A DNA stretch of 64,000 nucleotides from Pachyseris speciosa (Eukaryota; Cnidaria; Anthozoa; Scleractinia; Pachyseridae), in NCBI GenBank assembly GCA_016490735.1, contig JAEMWC010000238.1, forward strand, positions 347,001 through 411,000, in the 5' to 3' direction. The translations under genes and the position numbers were made by a program. Positions 23,601 through 37,067 of this stretch are shown here, in pieces (position 1 is the first letter of the stretch; every line of letters begins with the position of its first letter). The notes beneath the pieces are model-generated. The model was not told the DNA's origin. It saw only the letters and a program-made list of their open reading frames with translations, and ran no database searches.

Positions 23601-26600
23601 TAAAGTTGGCATGGCTAAAGCGTATATTTGAAGACCAGAATGGAACATGGAAAACCTACCTACAGCACTTGCTAGAGCCCATGGAAGTTTTTTCTTCTTA
23701 AACTGCAACTATGATATTTAGGATTACAAAATCTAAGTTTTATTGTGAACTACTTTCTTGGTGGTCAGATTCTCGTGACTCTTTTGCCTCTCGGAGATAC
23801 TGGCAAAATATTATTTGGAATAATAAAGAGATTCGTATTGACAAAAGACCAGTCTTCTACAAAAATTATTTTGAGGCAGGAATGATCTTTACTCAAGATC
23901 TACTTTTCAGTTGAAATATCAAAAACTCTTTTAGCCACTGGTCGTACAAGATTTCCCAAACTAATTTTTTGCAATGGGCTGGCCTTCGACATTCAATACC
24001 TTCCTCTTTAAAAATTACTTTTCCCTGTCCATCTACAGTCTCTCCATTATTTTCAATTGATGACAACTTCTTTGATGTCAGGAAAAAGAAATCAAAGGAC
24101 TATTACTCATTACTTGTATGCAAAAAAAGCACAGCTTCCTAATATCGTTCGTAAATTGCAGAATGACTTTAATTTCTCGTTTGATCATCTGAGAAAATCT
24201 TCACTCTGCCGCATTCTGTTGTACATGTCAAAGGATTTCACATGTAAAAGGATTTCAGTTCAAAGTGATTAACTCTATTTTATACACAAATTCTAAATAA
24301 CATAAAAATAGGCTTCAAAACGGACAATCTGTGCTCATTTTGCAAGGCAGAATTGGAAACCTTATATGACCTCTTGTATCAGTGTTCTTTCGTTAGGCAG
24401 TTCTGGAATGAATTTCAAGGTTACTGCACCAACTCTCAAATCAGCAAATTCATCTTACTCTTACAGATGTTTTATTTGGAATGATATCTAAACCATGCTC
24501 TTTACTTAACCTACTGAATTACTTTATAATAATTGGGAAACTGTTTCTGTGGGACTGCAGAAGAACCCAAATTCGACCCAGAATCCAAGGATTTCAAAGT
24601 AAAATAGTAATTAAATATGAAACCGAAAGAAAGATCAATAACACAAACTTCTTTAAGAAAAAGTGGGTACTATCCCCAGTTAATTGAAGATTTGCATTAC
24701 AAATAGATTTTTGTGTGGTATTTACAATCGTAAGTGCAACTGTAACCCATTGTAAGTCTTTTTCTTGTTTACTTCGTTAGTAGCGCATTTAATTTAATAT
24801 TGACTGTAACTAGTAAGTGATTTTAGTCTTGTAAATTAGGTTAGTAGTTTAACTTAGTATTGTAAGTATTGTAAGTAGAGTTAGTATTCTAAAGTTAATA
24901 AAAGTGGAGGGAAAAAAAAGACAGTTGATGAAAGGATCTGATAAGCCATGGTCAATGTGGAGGGAAGGTACGGCTGACAGATATACTTTAATAGACGAGT
25001 GAGTCAAGTTGTCAGCCAAAAGTGTAGTGAAGCGTACGAGAGTCTCCTCGTCAGCTGGAGGGAAGGAGCCATCCCTGTTTAGGCGACCATCCTGGCAGCA
25101 AAAATCAATGTAGCGATGTTGAGTGAAGTGAAGAGATAAACACGCTGAGTGGAAGGCGCAAGTCCCTGGGTGAGTAGAAACTGACACCTGTGAGTTAAGG
25201 TTGTCTGAAGGGAGGCCAAAACCGACTCGGGGATTGGACAGGGAGTCGGGTAGACATGATGATGCCAGGCAACAAAAACGCTGAAATTGAAAATGAGAGA
25301 GGGAATCAGCGACTGGATTGGCTGTGCCGCAAATTGATGACGCAGTGAATGCAAATGAATGGCGTATAGCTAACAAGGATAGGTGACACGGCAACCCCAT
25401 TAAATGTGAGTCTCTGGAGGTGCCAGACTTAAGTACCGCTACCATGGACTCATTATCGCACAAGAATTTGACCTGCCAAGAAACTCGTAGAGAGCCCCAT
25501 AAAGAGGCGGCTAGAACGATGGGGAAGAGCTCCTTATATGCAATAGATAAAGAACTTTGCTCCACTGACCAAGCACCACAGAACACTAGGAATTAAAAAT
25601 AGCACCATAGCCAAGTGGGCCAGATACATCCGAGGAAACATGGAAGTCCGGGATGGGTGCCCACGTGGGCATACAAAAAAAACTGAGGCCATCCCAGGTC
25701 TGAAATAGCTCCTGCCACCAGGTAAGGTCCCGACAGAATTTTTAATTTAGCCTGATAGGATGATCGTCCTGGCGGAAGGTACATAGCAGGTTAATCATAC
25801 GACAAAGAAATGTCCTTCCCTGAGGTGATGCAAGTGGCCAATCAGAGATTCCAATCTTACAAAAATGCCTGGTGGACCACTCTTCAAGCAGTGCAACAAT
25901 CCGAGCTCTCTTCTCTATGGGCAGGTGAACCTAAAGAACCATAAAAAAACAACAACAACAATCTTTATTATTTACACCTTCTCTTACAATTAGCATTACA
26001 TTTTTTAAAGGAATTTAGATCTGTAAAAAGGGGAAAAGAAAAGCTTAATTATTACAATTTAAAGGTGTCTAGGGGCTAAATAAACTTAAGTTTTCTAGTT
26101 AGCCCCTAGCTGAGGAAAGGTAGTTAAACAAATTGTAACAGCTCTGACAACAACAACCCCGAGGATTGTTTAAGTGCATATGAAACAAAATTTTTCATTA
26201 GCTTGTTCGAAAGAGCTGTCAAAATGATGAAGAACAGCGTTTATTTTATTGTGATAGCATTCTTGGTTGCCGAGTTATTCAAGATTTTGATTTATGCAAA
26301 TTAGAGGACTTGTGACGTCACAAGGTGGACACAAAATGCAGTAAAATAACAAAATATGGAATATCTATGCAGGGTTGATGTGCTGCCAGAACTACACATT
26401 GTGATAGTGGTGATGATGTCACCATAGCAACATACTTGTTACCAGAGTTTCCCTCCCCAAGAAGTGCTATTTGCTCTTGATGTTCATTCAGTGGGTGCAA
26501 GCAAATATGGACATTACACAGCACAAGTATAAGAAAGTGTGTTAGACTCTGGAGCAATAAATAAAGCATTTCTCATTTGAGCCACCCAGGGTGCCACCAA

Positions 26601-29600
26601 GTAGTCAATACCACGCCCCTCTACCCCCAGGAGGGGGAGAATGGGAGCGTGCACCAGAGGAGCAAGGAAAGGGGCAGTTAATCTTGGTGTGATCGCCTCC
26701 GCAGTTGCAACAGCAGCGACGAAAACAGCACAAGCCAAATGGCCAGCGGCATTGCCCTTCATTCCAGGAATGACAGTAAGGAAGGTCCCGGCTGGTTACC
26801 CTGGAGGCTGCAGGAGACTGGGTCGATCCTGAAGACAAAGACAAAGACAAAGGTAAAGGCGGTGTAGCTGGGGCCGATGACCTTAAATGAAAGTTGTACA
26901 GGTCTATTTTCATTTTAGAGCAGTCACAGAGACCTGAGGCCGCTGCGTCCTTTCTGAACGCCAGGTCGTACTCTAACCAAGCCAAACCAGAGAAGTGACG
27001 TGCCGTTTGAATGATGAGCAGCTTGTACTTGGTCAGGTCCGGCCAACGGTGTGGTTGATCTGTGCACAAGACCATCTGGAAAATATTGAACACTTCTGTC
27101 CAAGTCAAAATGTCCTTGATCTCCGCCTGCCTCCATTTAGAGGAGGAAACCACAAGTTTACCATCCAAGAATGTCTGAGGCTCCTGCTCCACCACTCGGA
27201 GGTTGGCCGACAGCAAATCTGCCAATTCAATAAACTGGCCATCAACGATTTTAGCCACCAATTTTTGATGGGATAGGGGCATGCCCATGACCAACGAGGA
27301 ACGCCTTATCTGACTTTGCTAGTGTAGGCAAAGATCCAATGCTGGAAAAATGCTAGATGACACAAAAGTGGACGAACATGGCGCCATGTGGGGGGCTGAA
27401 CTAGAGAAGGTAATGACTGGCACTGGTCAAAGCGTAGAAACAACTGCAGGAAGAACAAACGTACTTGAAGGCAGTGAAGAAAACACCAGCACTCATACTC
27501 ACACTTGGAGCAGAAGTTGAAGAGAATAAATGATGGGGAGCTCCGCCAGCAGAACTGCCCGGTGCCGGAGAGGAAAGCTGCGCAGGGGTCTTCCCTTGGA
27601 TTGAAGAAATGATGGTGGGAATGGACTTTCCAATCGCACGAACCACAGCCTCGGAGATGGAATCAACCAACTGAAGCAACATAGAATTGGCAGCCATACT
27701 TTTAGGAATGCTTTCCAATGTGCTTGCAGTAGGAGAGGAATCTTGGGGAAGAAATCGAGAAAGAAGAACGTGGTGGAAGTGGCATCTCAGAACAAGAAAC
27801 TCTGCAGCAAAGAACAAAGCACAAAAGGTTGAAGGCACCACACAGAAATGCTCGCGAAAACCAATTCAACCTCTAAAAGTGAGATTCCTGCTCCAACATG
27901 AAGAAAAATTAACAAATAAAAACCCTCCACGCTACTTGAACAGAACGCCAGGCAAACAATGCTGAGTACAGCGCAAGCACAACATGGCACATGTGATGAC
28001 ATGAGCTTGCGCAGATGTGACATGCCACTGGCCACGAACCTACCCCACACTCACAAACAATGCTAGAATGCTACAAAAACACTAAAATTACTACGCAGTA
28101 ATGCTAAATAACAACCAACATGCCAACAACACTAGTGACTATTGTTCCTAGTCGTTAACTATGTTAAATATGATTTCACTTATTATAAACAATAGTCATT
28201 AACCCATTGATGCCCGAGCAATTTCTGCATGTTTCGGATTGCTCTATTTTTATATCAATCGCTATTAACTAAATGCACAGTATAAACAGACAACTTACAC
28301 GGTAAAAAAAAACAACACTCTTTTAGTCAACGATAGCTAAAATTCCTAATTTCCAAATAAAAAGCACCTGCTGCCAATCAAAGATTGCCAAAAAACAAAC
28401 TTGGAAGTAAAATTTAAAAAATTTTTCAGCAAACACATACAATTTTTTGCCTCGAGTAGATCTACATGAAGGCGAACGAAACAAATCTTATGAGTCACTT
28501 CTGAACACAATTCATTGGCCGAATTGCAAATTTGGCTAAAGTTGCTTAGAATACAACGAATCTGTCAATTAATGAGATAAAGCACCATAAAATTTCACAT
28601 TCAAACCTGTAGTTTTTTGGAAGGTTGATTCCCAGAAGTGCAGAAACAATTCCGAGAAAGCCAATTGAACATGTGTTCCCTCCTTGCTCAAAAGACAATC
28701 TGTCCTCGAAGAGGAATTTCTTTGTTATGAACTGATTTGTTTCCACTGTTTAAGCTGTCGAGTCTTCCTTAGAACTTTTTCTTTTGAATTACAGTTTTAA
28801 AAGCTGTATTTCCTTTCTGAGAACGGCACACTGCTATCTTGAAAATTCACTCAGGGAAGGAGCGGTGGCTATTTTTATCTGAAATTTGATTTTCCTTGCA
28901 GGTGACTAAAACCTTTCTGTCTACTACTGCCTAAGACTCTTAAATATGTGCACAGTTGGTGGGTTCTGATTGGTTTATCTATCCTAAAGACAATTAGAAC
29001 ACAAGGAGACAAAAAATCCTCTCTTTGGGAGGCAGGGAAGGAACGCAAATCGGCGCAAAGACTTGCTTGGTTTTGGCCGATGGGCACCAATGGGTTTAAA
29101 GTTAATAGCATTTGAATTCCATCTATGTGTTCCAATTGGTATAATTCACATGACTGCTCTAGCCTATTGTGTATAAGTTAAAAGCCACCTTATTCCTACA
29201 GCTGAGGCATATTTTACTTGTTGTTAAATTGATTTACTCAGTGAGTTTGATCATTAATTTCAAAGTCAAAAGTCGTTATGTTTTAGGTGAGTTTAAGCGC
29301 ATTCAGTTTGTATCTGTCCTATTATTTTCACAGTTCAACATATCCTTGTGAAGCCCAAAGTAAAAGGTGTCGAAGGAGATGAAGACTTACCAGATGATGT
29401 AATGTATGTGATATAACAGTAGCGTTGAGTATTTCATGCCCCACCTGTGCATGGAGCACAAAAGAGAATTTGTGATAGAAAAACTTCCTTGTAAGGTACA
29501 TGTAATCAGTACCATTCTAACACAGGTTTTCTTATTTTAATTTACAGTGGTATTGATTATTCCAGTCCCTGGAGAGAGAGTTTCAATACATCAAGAGAGT

Positions 29601-32600
29601 CCATTAGGCAAAACCTTCACATTCTGCATCCCTCCATGCAGACAATCTTGGGAATTTGTCAAAGTAAAAATTATTCAACCATGCTCATTACTGATCAGTC
29701 AAGCTTGAGGTTGGTGTAGAAATGATTTCTTTTCTTTGTATTTTTGAAAATAGCAAAGTGTTTTAGGTTAATAGATGTATCCATTTCATTAACTTTAAAA
29801 TAATGTTTATGTTACTTGTGTAACAATAATTATGCAAACTGTTTCAAGGAGGCCCTTTGGATTGGGGTATGGTCAAACAGGTTGGGGCAAAAAGATGGGT
29901 ACAAAAAGGTTGCTGTACCATTAAGGTGGCTTGATTGGATTTTTCATTACTGACACCTTGCAACTTTAAATATAAATCACAACACACTAAAACATAATAC
30001 AGAAGATCGATATCCACATTCTTGCTAGGGATAGACCAAAGTTTCAGGTGAGATTCAAGATCGAGTTACCATAGCAATGCAATGACGTCATTATTGTTTT
30101 TACTCACAGTTCAGGGTATGAGAGTAACTTTTCAGCTTACTAGCCCAGTGGCTAGTGAGAGGTTTGATTCACTAGCCAAAACAAATTTTTCACTAGCCAG
30201 ACTTGTTTGCCAGACATTAATTCTGTCATGCAGTTTCAGTTAGAAACTTTACTGATGTGCAACTGATCAGCTTTTTGGAAACAAGTATGTTTGACATTTG
30301 AAAGTTTTATAATATAAATATTAAGTCTTTTTTTTTTTTTACACCGTAAATTAAGTTCTTTAAAAGTTGAAGAGACACTGTGGTACAAATTTAACATTAT
30401 TATTATACCAAACTAACTATGAAATTGGAATTCTTACGTCTGGTACTCAACACTGTCTAAACACAGCAGCTTAAATACAAAAACGGATGCTCTTTTGAAT
30501 GCAAAATGCGATTTGAATTTTAAGGAACTTGAAATAAAATAAGTAACTCACTCGAACGAATTACTTGAATCACATCACTTAGGCCTGGGTTAAACGCCGT
30601 ACTTCACATGAGCCGAACTTAACTCAGCCCATTAAGTTCATGTGAAGTACGGCGTTTGACCCAATTAAGTTTGACTGATTTCATTTGGATCGGCTGAGGC
30701 GTTCTTCATGGCTGGCAAGGCGTGAAGAATGCCTGAAGATAAACTTTGGGTCAAACGGCACATAAGCCGAACCAAATGCATTAATCATGTTAATGTATAA
30801 ACCAGCCTTTATCTGTTCTGTTTATTTTCGCGATCTAGTTAAGTTTGGCTGAATTAAGTTCGACGTTTGACTCAATAGGCGAACTTAACTAATTTGGGTC
30901 AACCTGAACTGTAAGTTCAGCTCATGTGAAGTATGACGTGTGTGTCATTGCTGGTGCGTGATAAAAAGGGAAACACTTTGGAAGCCTTGCTTTCAAATAC
31001 ATAAATCATCAATAAACAGCACATCATAAGCACCATTTCATAATGAAATTCAACATTTATAAGACAGAGTATTCTGCCGTTTCAATCGAATTTGTGCACC
31101 TTGTACAACCAGACAGGGGCACCCAATGAGCCAAATCAACCAAAAGCTGTAGATTCTGGATTCCTTAGCTGAAATTTTAATTGCCCGAAAATGTTAGGGA
31201 ACAAAATCTTCCTTTGAGAAAATACAAGCTGAAATGAGCTTTCCACAAACTTTCTAGGGAACTATTTTCTTGACTGCCAAAAACAGCAATCATCACCTTT
31301 CAGGAAACCTCAGGGGCTATGATTTCCCCATTGCAAATCCTTTAGGCTATGTTTCAGTTACGAAATCCGAGTGCACTCTTTAATTGACGCCGAAAGACTG
31401 AGGCGAACTACCCTCCACCGAACAGATATCTACTGAAACTTGTCGTTGGGTGCCCCTGACCAGAGTTATCACATTTTTTACTGTTGTGACGGCACAAATT
31501 CAATCACGCTCGCCAACGTGCGATGAAAAGAGGAACAGTTTAGCGAAAATGAGGCAAATCTCAATGCATGACCAGCAGAAAATTGGAGAAATGTTGGGGA
31601 GGTAGTTAATTTGTTGTTCATTGCATTAGAAGTATGAAAATGACTCCATTTCCTTTTGTGATACATTTGAAATTAATTTTCATTTGGTTTCCCTCTTGTC
31701 CTCCAGTGCTTAGAACTTTTCACTAGCCAAAATGGCTAGTGAAGTGCAAATTCCACTAGCCAAAACGGAATTTTTACTAGTCTGTGGCTAGTTGGCTACC
31801 GTTAGTCTCGAGTCCTGCAGTTGATTTTCTTGAAATCTAGAGGTTTTCTTTCTAAACTGTCTTCTGTACTTGTAGTTTAGATAGTTTCCCTGATGTGTAA
31901 CGAGTTTAAACAAATTCTGTGGGAGTGATTTAGAGACATTTTCAGCTGAAGTTTTCAACTGTTAACATTAAACAAAGCATTTTACAGATTGCGGGTGGTG
32001 TGAATCATATGCTAGGTACTGGTCAGTGTGTGTAGGCTTTCTGTAAACACTGGTAGAGAAGTATCCATTTGAATCCTTAATGATCAATGTATCAAGGAAG
32101 GGAATTGAGTTGTCATTCTCAGTTTCCATTGTGAAACAGATCGTCGGCTGTTGACTATTGAGGTGTTGTTACAACACCTTCCTAATTGATACGTTTAAAA
32201 ATAGGGTATAGAACTTTGACCCATTCATTGTCCTACACTGCCAGGAAATTTGCTAGGAAACAGTTTGTAAGACAGTTTCAATTTTAAGCTTGACTGTTAT
32301 GTTGTGAGAGACATTTAGTGTCTCCTTGTTCAATTTCCATCTTGCATAGGGTGATGATTTAATAAGCAGCCTGGGTGCTACACCTCCTTTCAAACTTGTG
32401 TCCCCACCCCTGCTAGAAAATTGTTAACAGAAAGACCTATATTTGTGCAGGTCGCAGGGGTCAGTTGAGTGTGAGCACCTCAAAAATAACGTGACACTTG
32501 ACTGTGAGAAGACTGAAGAAAAGCTTATGCATAGGTTTGTCCAATTCTTGTTAATTTTAATTGATTGTTGTTTAATTTTTGACAAGCAAAAGACAATGCA

Positions 32601-35600
32601 CTATGAACTGGAAGTTTCAACATGCACTCAGTTTTTAAGTCTTTTAAAGTATTTAACCATTTATTATCCATTTTCCTCTTTGTATCTTTCAGCTGGTTTC
32701 CAGAGGTGGTGAATGTTTTTGTAGACAAAAACATGTTGAAACATCTGAGTTCTTCACAGGTTGATTCCTTCTACAACAGCGTTTCCACTCTTGTTTCTAA
32801 TCAGGTATTAAGTTAAACTTGCCTATTAATTTGTTATCAACTTGGTCTTTTTAAAATTTATTAGAATACTGTAGTTATTTTTTTTCAGTGGTGAGCTTCT
32901 CTATTAACCTCTTAGGTAAAAATAAATTGTCAATGTAATTATTATATTTTTCCCAGAGACATGTCATAATTATAAATCCAACAATCAATTTTAATCTGAG
33001 GATTCCATCCTGTATGAAATCCGCTTGCTCTGACTTCCACAGTGTTAACATACATATTATGATCTTGATTTAAAACAGTATTTGAAAACTTTTTCACTGG
33101 ACTCTCTGTTTTGAATGAATATTTTTAGTTGAAGGACCTTATAACTAGAACCTTATCAGCTTGGGAGAGTCTGTTTTATGAGGAGAATAGAAAGCGTCTT
33201 CCACTGTTCAAGATGGAGTTGATCTTAGATGATGATGACCACATGCAGTTTTATCCAGCTCTGGGTGATGTAGAGGCAGCTGTGCTACATGTTGCTTCAG
33301 CTGTCTCTGGTACCATGCAGAATGTCCCAACAGTACAGGTAGCAAATCTCACCTCTATTAAACAGTCACGATCACCCTTTCAGTCTCAACAAGCTGACTT
33401 GACCTGTATTATAATTAAACGGTCACTTTGTGAAAGGAAATCACTCAAATATGACACCAAATAACTGGTAGTTACTAAAAGAAGGAATAACCTAAAATGA
33501 TCTAAAATGATTTACAGTGATATCTAAAATGACCTAAAATGATCTAAAATAATTGTGTAAAGTGATATCTCAAATGATCTAAAATGACCTAAAACTGCAG
33601 CTGTCTAAAATGACCTAGAATAATGAACAACCAAACAACATTAAACTGGTTGAAAAATGATTGTAAACTAGCTAAGATGACCTAGAACAATTTTCAAATG
33701 TTGTTTGGTTGTCACGCAACGTCATGTACATGTGAGGTCAGGTTGAAAAATAGACCGGACTTTGGACCAAAGATAACTAAAATTCTGGAAGCTACCAGAG
33801 CTCACTGATGAAAACCAATGGCTTCCTGAGGTTTCTTGAAGGTTTTTAAAGACTTTGGATTGCTGGTGGGGATTATTTGTGAAGATTTCTGATGATCAAA
33901 TGAAGACTTCCTTTGGATCATAGGCAAAATTCAAACATATTTCCACTCCTTGTTGCAATTGTATGAAAAGTAAGGAAATGAAAAATCAGTTGTCTTAGTC
34001 TGTATTTTTGTAAGTAGTAGAATATTGTAGTCATTTACCCGAGTTAAAATCGAGCAGAAGATTAGATGGTAGGTAAGAAGCGAAATCCTGAAGTAAGTGA
34101 GGAGCCTCCAATAAGGCTTTTATTTTTATTATCATAAATCATGTTCAAACCATGAGCAACAGGAAATACATCTTTAATTAACTTTTAAATGGTAACAAAT
34201 GCTCTTAAGCCAAAAATAGAGACTTTAAGCAAGTGGTGGAGGCGGCAAGGTGGACATCCACCGGAAGTAATTGTTCTCCCGCTTTATCTAATTAGCATAA
34301 TCGCCTAGAAGGCAGACAGCGTCGACCTCACTTGGCGGCGGTGAGAAAGGTGTGTTTGGCCGCCTCGAGAGGCGGTCGTATTTTCTTTCAAATTTTGGTG
34401 TTTCAAAACCTCAGAATTGTCCTTTAAAAGTCCGAAAACAATTTTTTAACTATCATCACTGCATTTTACCCGGAAAAGTGATATATTTTGTGTATTTTGT
34501 AGAGTTTTCAAGAAGAATTCAAATGAGTCAACAAACCAGCACAAGCATGGCTGCCGACAAGAGCAATTCTAGGGAACGAAAGGAACAAGTTTGTATAAAG
34601 CTTTCTAGTGAATTATGTCCTTTTGGCTTTCTAATTTGTCATAACTTTACTTAGCAGGGCTTTCAAAAGATGATTATATTTATTGTATGCCTAATTCCTA
34701 AGGAAAATGTGAAAAATTGGCGGAAAATGTAAAGCTTCACAATTTGATCGACAACCAAACCCACACTCTTACAAAACCTGCAACTGTTTTACTTCAACAA
34801 AAGTAGCCATTGGGGCATGAAAATTGCGCTAATCATCTATTGAAAGCCCTGCTAAGTAAAGTTATGACAAATTAGAACACCAAAAGGACATAATTCACCA
34901 GAAAGCTTTATACAAACTTGCTCCTTTCGCTCACTGGAATTGCTCTTGTCGGCAGCCATGCTCATGCTGGTTTGTTGACTCATTTGAATTCTCCTTGAAA
35001 ACTCTACAAAATACACGAAATATATCACTTATCCAGATAAAATGCAGCGATGATAGTTCAAAAATTGTTTTCGGACTTTTTAAGGACAATTCTGAGGTTT
35101 TGAAACACCAAAATTTGAAAGAAACTACGGCCAAACACACCTTTCTCACCGCCGCCAAGTGAGGTCGACGCGGTCGATTATGCTGATTAGGTAAAGCGGC
35201 AGAAAAATTACTTCCGGTTGACGTCCACCTTGCCGCCTCCACCACTTGCTTAAAGTCTCTATTAAATGTGCTCACGGCTGCCAGCCTGTTACTGCTATCG
35301 TAGGGTATATAACAATATGATAAATGATAGTACTTTAGCTTCCAGATCTTAGTTATCTTCGGTCCAAAGTTTCGGCTGTACATGGCATTGCATGATGACC
35401 AAACAACATCTGTTGTAAAATTTCAGGTCATCATGAGATTCTTTGTGGTTTGAAATTTGTTCTAGGTCATCTTAGATCGTTTACAATCGTTTTTCTACCA
35501 GTTTGTTGTTTGTTTGTTCATTATTCTAAGTCATTTTAGACAGTTTTAGGTTATTTTAGATAATTTAAGATATCACTTTAGATTATTTTGAGTGATTGTA

Positions 35601-36757
35601 GGTCATTTTAGATATCACTTAAGATCATTTTAGGTCATTTTAACTACCCAAATAACCTGTTAGTAAATGAATTTCATGTTTATTATTGCAAATCATAAAA
35701 AGTCTTATGACCTACGATACTGACTGTCGAAACTTGGCATCTGACTGTTTTGTTGGTCTGTTTTCATACCATGTTCTCCTTTATCAAACCATTTTATTAG
35801 GAGTTCTTAACATAGTAAGTGATTTTTGTGAGCATGTTTTTGCACACAATACAGTGATATAAAGTGGTATAAAATAACATTTTATTGTGCTCATTTTGTG
35901 TTCTTATGCGGCTTAGAAAGCTAATTCCAACAAATGCTAAGCTACTATTATTTAAATCAGCAGTTTTGCCATCTGACATAATTACCATTTAGTTTGGCAT
36001 TTTTGTAAAGCTAGTGATGTGCAAAAACTAGTAGAAAGACTTCAAGATAGATGATTAAGGTGGTACACAGAGACCATAGTGAAAGTTATCTACAATTATT
36101 TGAGAGGGCTGGATTATCAACACTGATGAATAGGCACTTGCCGGATATTTGCATCCTTATGTTCAAAGTGAAGCAAAAACTGTCTATCTATCTTATTAGC
36201 AATATCTGGAGGAGGGAAAGGGGGTACTCCCTATAATGGCCTATACAGGGAGGCTGTGCCCGAAAGGGGTAAGGAAATATGACCATATTACTCCTGTCTT
36301 AATACATCTTCATTGATGGTTGCCTGTCTCATACCAGATCGTTTTTAAGCATCTTCTATTTGTCTATAAATCATTGTATGGTCTTTGCCCACGATATCGA
36401 ATGGAACTCCTTGAACAATGGAAATCAACTCTGTCTCTTCTTTCGAACTCTCAAGACCTACTAATGCAACCAACCTGTAAAACCAAAACATATGGTGACA
36501 GAGCTTTCACTGTATGTGCTCTGAAGCTTGGGAACACTGTTCCTTTGGAAATATGACGTTCCAGTACACTTTTATTATTTAAGAAAAAACTCAAGACTTT
36601 CCGTTTTACTAAATTTATTAAGAGTAACTTATCATATTTTTAATTTTTAGATTCCAGTTTTTATGTATTTTGCTAGTTTTAGTTTCTAAGTTATTTTAGG
36701 GATATTTTTGTAAAGTGCCTTGGGCAAATAATGGATGTGTGTGCTGTATAAATGAAC

Positions 36758-36788
<31 letters not shown>

Positions 36789-37035
36789 TCATGCTCCTGA
36801 TATATGAAAGGGTAGGGATTGCACGAGTCGAAGTATATGAAAGACTAGGGAAATCTGTCATTTCGGTATTTAAAAGGGCCTTTCATTAAAATATTCTACG
36901 TCCCCTTCTCTTTCGAACAGTGTTGTGGGTTCTTTAATGTCCCACAAGAACAGATCAGAGAGAGGGGGAGCTGTGAGATGGGGCCTGCGGTTTTTCGTCC
37001 TTATCCGAGAAGACTAGAAAGTCTAACTGTTTGCA

Positions 37036-37067
<32 letters not shown>

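Larger units (their letters stand above)
17897..24916 (+). mobile_element. L1-type LINE inserted in the DIRS recombinase
   Basis: A 5' region, ORF1, ORF2 and a short poly-A end (24912-24919) are flanked by AAAGACAG at 17889-17896 and 24917-24924. Removing the insert and one repeat restores the minus-strand recombinase frame through Ile-Asn-Cys-Leu-Cys-Leu-Gln-Arg, so the 8-bp target duplication is certain. The copy is near full length but both ORFs are broken by stops, shifts and three later insertions (18105, 19030, 20657). Confidence 0.85.
16980..28060 (-). mobile_element. DIRS-type retrotransposon, interrupted and decayed
   Basis: Read on the minus strand: gag (27697-26600), then after a gap the RT thumb and RNase H (25935-25360), then a tyrosine recombinase split between 25360-24925 and 17896-17236. 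DIRS elements integrate with a recombinase instead of a DDE integrase. Most of the RT is missing between 26500 and 25935, where a LINE tail lies. The recombinase is interrupted by the 7-kb L1-type LINE. The outer ends are approximate; no clear terminal repeats were defined. Confidence 0.8.

Noticed and set aside
34508..34654. Short protein starting MSQQTSTSMAADKSN
   Set aside because: It is mirrored in the other arm of the foldback element and lacks family resemblance or conservation evidence.
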